Shown here in pieces: positions 1 through 5,468 of a DNA stretch of 5,523 nt (position 1 is the first letter of the stretch; every line of letters begins with the position of its first letter). The notes beneath the pieces were generated by a model that was not told where the DNA came from, made no database searches, and saw nothing but the letters and a program-made list of their open reading frames with translations. The stretch lies in assembly GCA_900551815.1 (NCBI GenBank), contig URXE01000089.1, forward strand, positions 1 through 5,523, read 5' to 3'. The DNA comes from an uncultured Collinsella sp. (GTDB taxonomy: Bacteria > Actinomycetota > Coriobacteriia > Coriobacteriales > Coriobacteriaceae). A program made the translations under genes and the position numbers.

Positions 1-1586
1 CCGAGGGCGTCAAGATCAGCGAGGACGACTTCCCCGCAATCGAGGCCGAGATGAAGAAGATCGTCAAGGAGAACCTCAAGTTCTCCGTGTACGAGAAGCC
101 CCGCGCCGAGGCCATCGCCCTTATGGAGGAGCGCGGCGAGAAGTACAAGGTCGAGCACATCGGCGACCTGGACGACGACGCCCGCATCACCTTCTACCAG
201 CAGGGCGACTACATTGACATGTGCGTCGGCCCCCACATCTGCTACACCAAGGCGCTGAAGGCCTTTAAGCTCACCGGCGTCTCGGGCGCCTACTGGAAGG
301 GCGACAAGGACAACAAGATGCTCACCCGCATCAACGGCGTCGCCTTTGCCACCAAGGAAGAGCTCGACGAGCACATGCACATGCTAGAGGAGGCCAAGAA
401 GCGCGACCACCGCAAGATCGGCCGCGAGATGAACCTCTTTATGATGCGCGACGAGGCCCCCGGCTTCCCGTTCTTCCTGCCCAACGGCATGATCCTTAAG
501 AACACGCTGCTGGACTACTGGCGCGAGATCCACCACAAGGCCGGCTACGTTGAGATCTCCACGCCGCTTATCATGAACAAGCAGCTGTGGAAGACCTCGG
601 GCCACTGGGACCACTACAAGGACAACATGTACTCCACCGTCATCGACGACGAAGAGTACTGCATTAAGCCCATGAACTGCCCGGGCGGCGTGCTGGTGTA
701 CGCCTCCAAGCCGCACTCTTACCGCGAGCTGCCCATTCGCGCCGGCGAGATTGGCCTGGTGCACCGCCACGAGCTGCGCGGCGCCCTGCACGGCCTGTTC
801 CGCGTGCGCTGCTTTAACCAGGACGACGCCCACCTGTTTGTGCGTCCCGACCAGCTGACCGACGAGATCGTGGGCGTGGTCAACCTCATCGACTCCGTGT
901 ACCAGAAGTTTGGCTTTAAGTACCACGTTGAGCTTTCCACCCGCCCCGAGGACTCCATGGGTTCGGACGAGGACTGGGCTCGCGCCGAGGAGGGCCTGCG
1001 CACCGCTCTGGAGAAGTTGGGCATGGATTACGAGGTCAACGAGGGCGACGGCGCCTTCTACGGCCCCAAGATCGACTTCCACCTGGAGGACTCGCTCGGC
1101 CGTACCTGGCAGTGTGGTACCGTCCAGCTCGACTTCCAGATGCCGCTCAACTTTGATCTGGAGTACGTGGACGCCGACGGCACCAAGAAGCGCCCCATCA
1201 TGCTGCATCGCGTATGCTTTGGCTCCATCGAGCGCTTCATTGGTATTCTGATTGAGCACTTTGCGGGCAAGTTCCCCACCTGGCTGGCCCCCGTGCAGGT
1301 CAAGGCACTTCCCGTCTCTGAGAAGAGCCGCGACTACGCCCACGAGGTGTGCGCCAAGCTGGAGGAGGCCGACATTCGCGTGGTCTGCGACGACCGCGAC
1401 GAGAAGATCGGCTACAAGATCCGCGAGGCCCGCAGCATCGACCGCGTGCCCTACATGCTCATCCTGGGCGAGAAGGAGGTCGAGGCCGGCAACATCTCCG
1501 TCCGCGATCGCTCCAACGAGACCGTTCAGATGAGCGTTGACGAGTTTGTGGCCAAGGTGCTCGAGGAGATCAAGACTCGCGCCTAG
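1..1586 (+). CDS. thrS: Threonyl-tRNA synthetase, N-terminus cut off by window edge
   Basis: Class II aminoacyl-tRNA synthetase that charges tRNA-Thr with threonine in the cytoplasm. The frame is open from base 3, and about 527 residues are visible; the stop is TAG at 1584-1586. By alignment from memory with the 642-residue E. coli enzyme, roughly 110 N-terminal residues (TGS domain and start of the editing domain) lie outside. Counting from the ATG at 51, the end of the editing/SAD domain is visible with DMCVGPH (C58, H62, matching the second half of the editing-site metal ligands). Next come the catalytic core with MNCPG (zinc ligand C210), the motif 2 region HRHELRGALHGLFRVR, DDAHLF (H261), YGPKIDF, WQCGTVQLDF, and motif 3 around LHR (H386) and GSIERFIGIL. 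The anticodon-binding domain follows from about residue 412 (APVQV, DDRDEKIGYKIRE, VPYML). The residue after MNCPG is Gly where E. coli has His, probably a lineage variant. Codons are strongly C/G-ending, unlike the glycan genes downstream. The identification is secure; the internal ATG at 51 is not the true start. Confidence 0.98.
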   Translation, partial: EGVKISEDDFPAIEAEMKKIVKENLKFSVYEKPRAEAIALMEERGEKYKVEHIGDLDDDARITFYQQGDYIDMCVGPHICYTKALKAFKLTGVSGAYWKGDKDNKMLTRINGVAFATKEELDEHMHMLEEAKKRDHRKIGREMNLFMMRDEAPGFPFFLPNGMILKNTLLDYWREIHHKAGYVEISTPLIMNKQLWKTSGHWDHYKDNMYSTVIDDEEYCIKPMNCPGGVLVYASKPHSYRELPIRAGEIGLVHRHELRGALHGLFRVRCFNQDDAHLFVRPDQLTDEIVGVVNLIDSVYQKFGFKYHVELSTRPEDSMGSDEDWARAEEGLRTALEKLGMDYEVNEGDGAFYGPKIDFHLEDSLGRTWQCGTVQLDFQMPLNFDLEYVDADGTKKRPIMLHRVCFGSIERFIGILIEHFAGKFPTWLAPVQVKALPVSEKSRDYAHEVCAKLEEADIRVVCDDRDEKIGYKIREARSIDRVPYMLILGEKEVEAGNISVRDRSNETVQMSVDEFVAKVLEEIKTRA

Positions 1587-1608
1587 CACAAACTATACAA
1601 GAATTAAC

Positions 1609-1643
1609 AAAGGCGATCGTCCTCGCGGGCGGTCGCCTTTTTT
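1609..1643 (+). terminator. Rho-independent terminator of thrS
   Basis: A stem of 11 pairs joins 1609-1619 (AAAGGCGATCG) to 1630-1640 (CGGTCGCCTTT), with one T-G wobble, a 10-base loop, and a run of six T from 1638 to 1643. It starts 22 bases after the thrS stop codon, which is the expected place for the end of that transcript. Confidence 0.92.
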
Positions 1644-1656
1644 GTTGTCTATAGAA

Positions 1657-1685
1657 GAAAAGCCGCTGGTTAGAGCGGCTATTTT
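1657..1685. terminator. Second, probably bidirectional terminator
   Basis: A perfect 7-bp stem joins AGCCGCT (1661-1667) to AGCGGCT (1674-1680) around a 6-base loop. An A-run precedes it (1658-1661) and a T-run follows (1682-1685), so it could stop transcription from either side. Placed right after the first terminator, it insulates the glycan operon from thrS read-through and could also stop leftward transcripts arising in the intergenic region. Confidence 0.78.
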
Positions 1686-1690
1686 GTTGT

Positions 1691-1826
1691 GCAAAAAGGT
1701 ACAGGTTTTTGTATCTTTCGACGTTGCTCATTATACGAGCAAACTGCTCGCGTTTTCCCAGATTGCACAAAATGCGCCGCGAATGGGCGCATCTCCATAC
1801 CCCTCTACAAAAACCTGTACTTTTGC
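1691..1826. repeat. Intergenic inverted repeat element with internal hairpins
   Basis: The left arm 1691-1713 and right arm 1806-1826 are inverted copies. Read on one strand both contain GCAAAA followed by GTACAGGTTTTTGTA; the left arm has two extra bases (AG) between these blocks. The arms enclose 92 bases with two further dyads: CGAGCA-AAC-TGCTCG (1736-1750) and ATGCGCC/GGCGCAT (1772-1778 with 1786-1792). Each arm also contains its own short dyad, TACA-N6-TGTA (1700-1713 and 1806-1819). No target-site duplication is evident at the outer ends. It could be a miniature mobile element, a pair of regulator operators, or a long-stem leader RNA. I see no protein-coding potential in it. Confidence 0.75.
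1709..1737 (+). promoter_or_regulatory. Weak candidate promoter for the loaP operon
   Basis: TTGTAT (1709-1714) and TATACG (1732-1737) are spaced 17 bases apart and loosely match the sigma-70 -35 and -10 boxes (3/6 and 4/6). The -35 half overlaps the left arm of the inverted repeat, so that arm could act as an operator. On the other strand the same DNA reads TATAAT exactly (1735 down to 1730). The call is tentative, because a promoter is needed somewhere between the terminators and 1912 but no strong match exists. Confidence 0.2.
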
Positions 1827-1858
1827 GACTGCGCCTAGCTGCGAGCGAGAAGCCTGTT

Positions 1859-1907
1859 CTTAACGCCCCTGCACCCGCGTGTGTCGTGGATGCAAGTTAA
1901 GGGGGCG
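1859..1907 (+). promoter_or_regulatory. Leader hairpin abutting the loaP ribosome binding site
   Basis: A long hairpin can form here: CTTAAC (1859-1864) with GTTAAG (1896-1901), TGCA (1870-1873) with TGCA (1891-1894), one C-A mismatch, then CCGCG (1875-1879) with CGTGG (1885-1889, one wobble) around the loop TGTGT. The bases GCCCC (1865-1869) bulge out on the left side. The 3' leg overlaps the Shine-Dalgarno AAGGGGG (1899-1905), which sits 6 bases before the ATG. A competing pairing is CGCCCC (1864-1869) with GGGGCG (1902-1907), which would bury the Shine-Dalgarno more fully. The pairings are seen in the sequence; any regulatory role is inferred. Confidence 0.5.
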
Positions 1908-1911
1908 AGAG

Positions 1912-2502
1912 ATGGAACAGACGATGCGGCGCCAAGAGCAGCTGCCTGGTGCCTTTAGTGGCGCTACTACCAGCAGCCAGCATGGGCGCGTCCGCTGGTA
2001 TCTGGTCCACACCCCCCATGGTAAAGAGCGCGAGACCTGCGAAAAGGTCCGCCGCATTATCCCGCACGAGCTAATGCAGGACGCTTTTGTGATGCAAAAG
2101 GAGTTCTGGTTTAAGCGGGACGGCGCCTGGTCGCTCCAAACCAAACCTATGTACAAGGAATACTTCTTCGTCGCCACGCGCGATGCCGCCCTGCTCGATA
2201 AGGCCTTGGCCCAGTTGAGCTTTGGCTGCCGCATTGCCGGCAGCAGGGAGCGGGCCTATGCACCCATGCCGGACGATGCGCAGGACTGGTACCGCAGCGT
2301 GCTCGACGACGACGGCGTAGTGCGCAACAGCGTAGCCCGCATAGAAGACGGCGTATTGCACATAGAGCAAGGCCCGTTGGTGGGGCAAGAGGCCCGTGTA
2401 AAGAAGATCGACCGTCATAAGCGCTGGTGCCTGGTAGACGTGGGCGAAGGCGACTCCGCTTTTAGGGAGCTGCTTCCGTTGGACGTGCCCAGTAAGACGT
2501 AA
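1912..2502 (+). CDS. loaP: LoaP-type NusG-family transcription antiterminator
   Basis: A 196-residue paralogue of NusG. The family binds RNA polymerase through the NGN domain and suppresses pausing or termination on specific long operons; LoaP members typically serve polysaccharide or antibiotic clusters. After about 28 poorly structured residues, the NGN domain begins at WYLVHTPHGKE (29-39) and runs to about 110. The KOW domain follows at about 155-190, with GQEARVKKIDRHKR (158-171), a signature I associate with LoaP. The start at 1912 is preferred because AAGGGGG lies 6 bases upstream; an in-frame GTG at 1879 has no such site and falls inside the leader hairpin. It is the first gene of the operon, with the sugar transferase following 69-117 bases on, depending on that gene's start. 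This fits an operon-specific antiterminator acting in cis on the glycan genes. RfaH or the UpxY group are the alternatives; the KOW signature favours LoaP. Confidence 0.88.
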   Translation: MEQTMRRQEQLPGAFSGATTSSQHGRVRWYLVHTPHGKERETCEKVRRIIPHELMQDAFVMQKEFWFKRDGAWSLQTKPMYKEYFFVATRDAALLDKALAQLSFGCRIAGSRERAYAPMPDDAQDWYRSVLDDDGVVRNSVARIEDGVLHIEQGPLVGQEARVKKIDRHKRWCLVDVGEGDSAFRELLPLDVPSKT

Positions 2503-2515
2503 GGGAGACGTTGCA

Positions 2516-2581
2516 TTGGCAATTCATTCGCAATTTGAATTCATCGATGGGGGATCCCTGGAATCGGGGACGTGGATTTGA
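2516..2581 (+). other. Possible 21-codon leader ORF, TTG start
   Basis: A TTG at 2516 lies 8 bases after GGGAG (2503-2507), a well-placed ribosome binding site directly behind the loaP stop. The frame runs 21 codons (beginning MAIHSQFEF) to TGA at 2579-2581. That stop overlaps an in-frame TTG of the sugar transferase (2578) as TTGA, which would allow coupled translation. It may be chance: short open frames are common and nothing in the peptide is recognisable. Confidence 0.15.
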
Positions 2582-3285
2582 ACTTGACTGCTAAAGAGAT
2601 AACTGAGAGTGGCGCATCCATGGGGGAGACGCTAGCTATTCAGAAGATACAACCGAGCGGTACGCTGGCTTACCGTTTTTTAAAGAGGCTGTTTGATCTT
2701 GTTTTCAGTCTTTGCGTGAGCGTGGTACTGGTAATTCCAGTGGCAGTTGTTTGTGCGTTCATTTGCCTTGAATCTCCCGGCAACCCGCTGTACGCACAGG
2801 ATCGCATCGGCAAGGGCGGTAAGACTATCAAGATTCTTAAGCTTCGCAGCATGGTCGCCGATGCCGGCAACGTGCAGAAGTACTTGAGCCCTGAGCAGCT
2901 GCGCCAGTGGGAAGTCGAGCGTAAGGTCGACGACGACCCCCGCATTACTAAGGTGGGCCAGTTCATTCGCAAGTGCTCCATCGATGAGATGCCGCAGTTC
3001 CTCAGCGTACTGAACGGTGACCTTTCCGTCATCGGTCCGCGTCCCATTACAAGAGACGAACTTGAGCAGCACTTTTCGGACGAGGAAAAGGCTGAGTTGC
3101 TTTCTGTCCAGCCCGGCATCACGGGTTTATGGCAGGCAACCGACCGCAATGCTGCGACGTTCGAGAGCGGTCTGCGTCAAAAAATTGAACTTCATTACGT
3201 GCACAATCGCTGCTTTCGCATGGATTGGAAGTGTTTTACTGGCACCTTTGGCGCCATGTTCGGCAAGAAGAGGACGGGGCGTTAG
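2572..3285 (+). CDS. Undecaprenyl-phosphate sugar phosphotransferase (bacterial sugar transferase family)
   Basis: A monotopic phosphoglycosyl transferase of the WbaP C-terminal/PglC/EpsL type. It transfers a sugar-1-phosphate from a UDP-sugar to undecaprenyl phosphate on the inner membrane face and so begins the glycan repeat unit. Numbered from the GTG at 2572 (237 residues): the basic KRLFDL entry and hydrophobic membrane hairpin at about 39-65 with Pro57; QDRIGKGGKTIKILKLRSM (76-94); DDDPRITKVGQFIRK (120-134); the catalytic Asp-Glu dyad in SIDEMPQ (D138, E139); GDLSVIGPRP (149-158); and PGITGLWQ (181-188). The length suits the short single-domain form without the extra N-terminal helices of full WbaP. 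The start is uncertain. GTG 2572 is the outermost, TTG 2578 has the best-spaced GGGGA, and ATG 2620 (221 residues) is the only ATG before the membrane segment. The sugar cannot be told from sequence; galactose, glucose or an amino sugar are all possible. Confidence 0.93.
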   Translation: MDLNLTAKEITESGASMGETLAIQKIQPSGTLAYRFLKRLFDLVFSLCVSVVLVIPVAVVCAFICLESPGNPLYAQDRIGKGGKTIKILKLRSMVADAGNVQKYLSPEQLRQWEVERKVDDDPRITKVGQFIRKCSIDEMPQFLSVLNGDLSVIGPRPITRDELEQHFSDEEKAELLSVQPGITGLWQATDRNAATFESGLRQKIELHYVHNRCFRMDWKCFTGTFGAMFGKKRTGR

Positions 3286-4413
3286 ATGGCTAATCCAATT
3301 CGTGTCGCACAGATAGTCGGAAAGATGAATGGCGGCGGCGTTGAGGCCGTCGTTATGAATTACTACCGTCATATCGATCGCAGTAAAGTGCAGTTCGATT
3401 TCCTTGTCGATTCCGATTCGACTCTTGTGCCCCGCGAGGAGATTGAATCGCTCGGTGGCCGAGTCTTCGAGATTCCGCCCTATCAGCATGTAATTGAATA
3501 CCAGCGAGAGCTCCTCCGTCTCTTTAGACAAGAGGGCTGGAAGATCGTGCATAGTCACATCAACGCTCTTTCCGTCTTTCCGCTTCGCGCGGCAAAGAAG
3601 GCCGGCGTTCCTGTGCGTATCGCCCATAGCCACTCTACGAGTGGCAAGGGTGAGTATGCCAAGAACGCCCTTAAGACCGTGCTGAAAACCCAGGCAAATC
3701 GATATCCCACGAATAAAGTTGCCTGTAGTGAGTTTGCAGGGAAATGGCTGTTTGGCCGCAAAACGTCATTTTCTGTTATGAATAACGCCATTGATATAAG
3801 CCAGTTTTCTCCTAATTCGGATACTCGAATACATGTTAGGAAACAGCTCGGCATTGCAGATGATACCTTCCTTATTGGACACGTCGGAAGGTTTGTCGAT
3901 CAGAAGAACCATGACTTTCTATTAGCTGTTTTTAGAGAGGTTCTTTCCCATGAGCCAAATTCAGTGCTCGCACTTGTGGGAAACGGGCCACTGCTGGAGC
4001 ATGTTAAAAAGATGTCAATTGATTTGGGTATATCGGATTCTATCTTATTTCTAGGGATTAGATCCGATGTTGCAAGTTTATATCAAGCTTTTGATGTCTT
4101 TTGTCTTCCAAGCAAATATGAAGGACTTCCCGTTGTTGGAGTTGAATGCCAAGCTAGCGGAACTCCAATCTTGGCATCGGATGCAATCACATCTGAAATC
4201 AAATTGACTTCCCTTATGGAGTTTGAGCGGCTGAGTTCTAGCCCTCAAAAATGGTGTGAGCATTTGATCTCCATGAGGAAGATAGACGCTGATCAAAATG
4301 ATTCAGAGGGCTTGAAGGCTTTTGATGTGTCTGCTGCTTCAAAACGTCTCGAGGATTATTACTCCCACTGTCTCAAAAAGGTGTCGCCTAGTAAAGCGAT
4401 TGCAGATAAATAG
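3286..4413 (+). CDS. GT4-family (group 1) glycosyltransferase
   Basis: A 375-residue retaining GT-B glycosyltransferase, likely cytoplasmic or membrane-associated, adding a sugar from a nucleotide donor to the growing lipid-linked glycan. The N-terminal Rossmann domain opens with IRVAQIVGKMNGGGVE (5-20), the glycine-rich acceptor-side loop. VHSH (88-91) and IAHSHST (112-118) follow. The donor-binding C-terminal domain starts near LIGHVGRFVDQKNHDF (196-211), continues with ALVGNGPL (229-236), and has the EX7E motif in YEGLPVVGVE (E279, E287). It resembles EpsF-like capsule/exopolysaccharide enzymes. The ATG directly follows the upstream TAG with no gap, and AGGA (3271-3274) lies 11 bases before it, so translation is probably coupled. 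GC content falls sharply inside the gene, from 62% in 3601-3660 to 35% in 4021-4080 by hand count. Acceptor and donor cannot be assigned. Confidence 0.94.
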   Translation: MANPIRVAQIVGKMNGGGVEAVVMNYYRHIDRSKVQFDFLVDSDSTLVPREEIESLGGRVFEIPPYQHVIEYQRELLRLFRQEGWKIVHSHINALSVFPLRAAKKAGVPVRIAHSHSTSGKGEYAKNALKTVLKTQANRYPTNKVACSEFAGKWLFGRKTSFSVMNNAIDISQFSPNSDTRIHVRKQLGIADDTFLIGHVGRFVDQKNHDFLLAVFREVLSHEPNSVLALVGNGPLLEHVKKMSIDLGISDSILFLGIRSDVASLYQAFDVFCLPSKYEGLPVVGVECQASGTPILASDAITSEIKLTSLMEFERLSSSPQKWCEHLISMRKIDADQNDSEGLKAFDVSAASKRLEDYYSHCLKKVSPSKAIADK

Positions 4414-4435
4414 AGGTTTGGAGAAAACCAAAACT

Positions 4436-5425
4436 ATGAAACTGAGTTTTATTGTTCCTATTTATAACGTGGAGGATTACCTCCTCGATTGTTGTAAAAG
4501 TATCTTAAATCAGGTTGACAGTACTTGTGAAGTGCTTCTTGTGGATGACGGCTCGACTGATAGGTCTTCGCAAATTGCTGATGATATTGCACGCGAACAT
4601 GATCGTGTAACTGTTATTCATAAGGAAAACGGTGGCTTAGCTTCTGCTCGAAATACAGGATTAGATGCTGCTTCAGGAGATTACGTTGCGTTTGTTGATT
4701 CGGACGATCTAATTACTGAGAACTGCCTCCCCGCTATTCTCCATGAGCTTGAAGATACTAAGCCTGATATTTTGTTTCTGGATAGCTGCAAGCTATACCC
4801 TGACGGAACTAAAAAATCAATCGGCTATCATATTGATCCCGGTTCCATTAATCGAAAAAGTAAGAGCGAAGTTCTTTGCTACTTGTCTGGTCTGCCTAAG
4901 TTTCCTGACAGCGCATGTATGAAAATATATAGACGTGCATTTTTGTTTAACTGTGGGCTTAGGTTTCCTGAGGACGGACGTGTCTCAGAGGACCTAAATT
5001 TCGTAATGAATAGTCTTCTTGACGCTGAGACTTATTCTGCACTTGATTTGAATTATTACGAATATCGTCAAAATAGAGCGGGCTCTATCACTGATGCAGT
5101 TGGTCTCAAGCATTTTCAAGGCCTCCAGCAGTTTATCGAAGATGCTATTCCCGTTCTTTGTGACTCTGACTATAGGCCCAAGAATAATGATTGTGCTTGC
5201 TGTTTAAGCTTCGTTGCGTATGAGTACTCAATTATGTTGTGGATGCTCAGTGCAATTCCGGGCTCAAAATTAGACGAAGCCGTCGCTTATTTAACGAACT
5301 ATCGATGGCTTATGAATTATGCGGGTGGAAGAAGGGCCCAAATGACTCGTACCGCGCTGAGTCTTTTGGGGGTACGGAAAACATCTTCCCTGCTTAGCAT
5401 TTATATGAAAGTGAGGCGAAACTAA
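4436..5425 (+). CDS. GT2-family glycosyltransferase
   Basis: A 329-residue inverting GT-A glycosyltransferase of family 2, expected to add one sugar to the repeat unit at the cytoplasmic membrane face. The N-terminus is textbook for the family: MKLSFIVPIYNVEDYL (1-16), VLLVDDGSTD (33-42, nucleotide-binding Asp), ENGGLASARNTGL (64-76) and the metal-binding DSDD (88-91). A later acidic SEDLNF (184-189) is the likely catalytic-base region. The C-terminal 120 residues are less typical and probably bind the acceptor. The ATG at 4436 is chosen because the family N-terminus begins exactly there, with GGAG (4420-4423) 12 bases upstream. The frame extends back to 4322, but that part lies inside the preceding gene and matches nothing. 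The 22-base gap to the GT4 gene marks the same operon. The gene is AT-rich compared with thrS, consistent with acquisition by transfer. Confidence 0.94.
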   Translation: MKLSFIVPIYNVEDYLLDCCKSILNQVDSTCEVLLVDDGSTDRSSQIADDIAREHDRVTVIHKENGGLASARNTGLDAASGDYVAFVDSDDLITENCLPAILHELEDTKPDILFLDSCKLYPDGTKKSIGYHIDPGSINRKSKSEVLCYLSGLPKFPDSACMKIYRRAFLFNCGLRFPEDGRVSEDLNFVMNSLLDAETYSALDLNYYEYRQNRAGSITDAVGLKHFQGLQQFIEDAIPVLCDSDYRPKNNDCACCLSFVAYEYSIMLWMLSAIPGSKLDEAVAYLTNYRWLMNYAGGRRAQMTRTALSLLGVRKTSSLLSIYMKVRRN

Positions 5426-5468
5426 TGAAAGCTGCTATTGTCACGCTTCATCGGGTTTACAACTACGG
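5425..5468 (+). pseudogene. Polysaccharide pyruvyl transferase, 5' fragment, interrupted
   Basis: An ATG at 5425 overlaps the last base of the preceding TAA and has GAGG (5413-5416) 8 bases upstream. It opens a frame beginning MKAAIVTLHRVYNYG. This strongly resembles the start of polysaccharide pyruvyl transferases (CsaB/EpsO-like), in which Asn-Tyr-Gly is usually followed by Ser-Val-Leu-Gln and a long domain. Such enzymes put ketal-linked pyruvate on surface sugars. Here the family match stops after codon 15 and the frame closes at TAG 5488-5490, giving 21 codons in all. The break coincides with what looks like a mobile-element end from 5469. The gene may continue beyond the insertion. Identification rests on 15 residues plus context. 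Confidence 0.6.

Noticed and set aside
384..1589. A 401-codon open frame on the minus strand
   Set aside because: It is fully antisense to thrS and arises from the strong third-position GC bias. Its translation is a low-complexity run of Leu, Val, Ala, His and Gly with no recognisable domain.
1620..1640. GGGCGGTCGCC as a possible ops/JUMPStart element for an RfaH-like protein
   Set aside because: It differs from GGCGGTAG at the diagnostic bases and is accounted for as the 3' leg of the thrS terminator.
1691..1826. CRISPR-like repeats
   Set aside because: There are only two copies, in inverted rather than direct orientation, with no regular spacer array and no cas genes nearby.
1537..1863. 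A 108-codon plus-strand frame across the thrS terminators
   Set aside because: It starts inside thrS in another frame, runs through both terminators and the inverted repeat, and shows no coding character.
1860..2234. A minus-strand frame over the start of loaP
   Set aside because: It is a shadow of the well-supported loaP frame and has no family resemblance.
3127..3633. A 168-codon minus-strand frame across the transferase/GT4 junction
   Set aside because: It overlaps two confidently identified genes and matches no recognisable protein.
4322..4435. An extended N-terminus for the GT2 glycosyltransferase
   Set aside because: The 38 extra codons overlap the end of the GT4 gene. The family's N-terminus begins precisely at ATG 4436.
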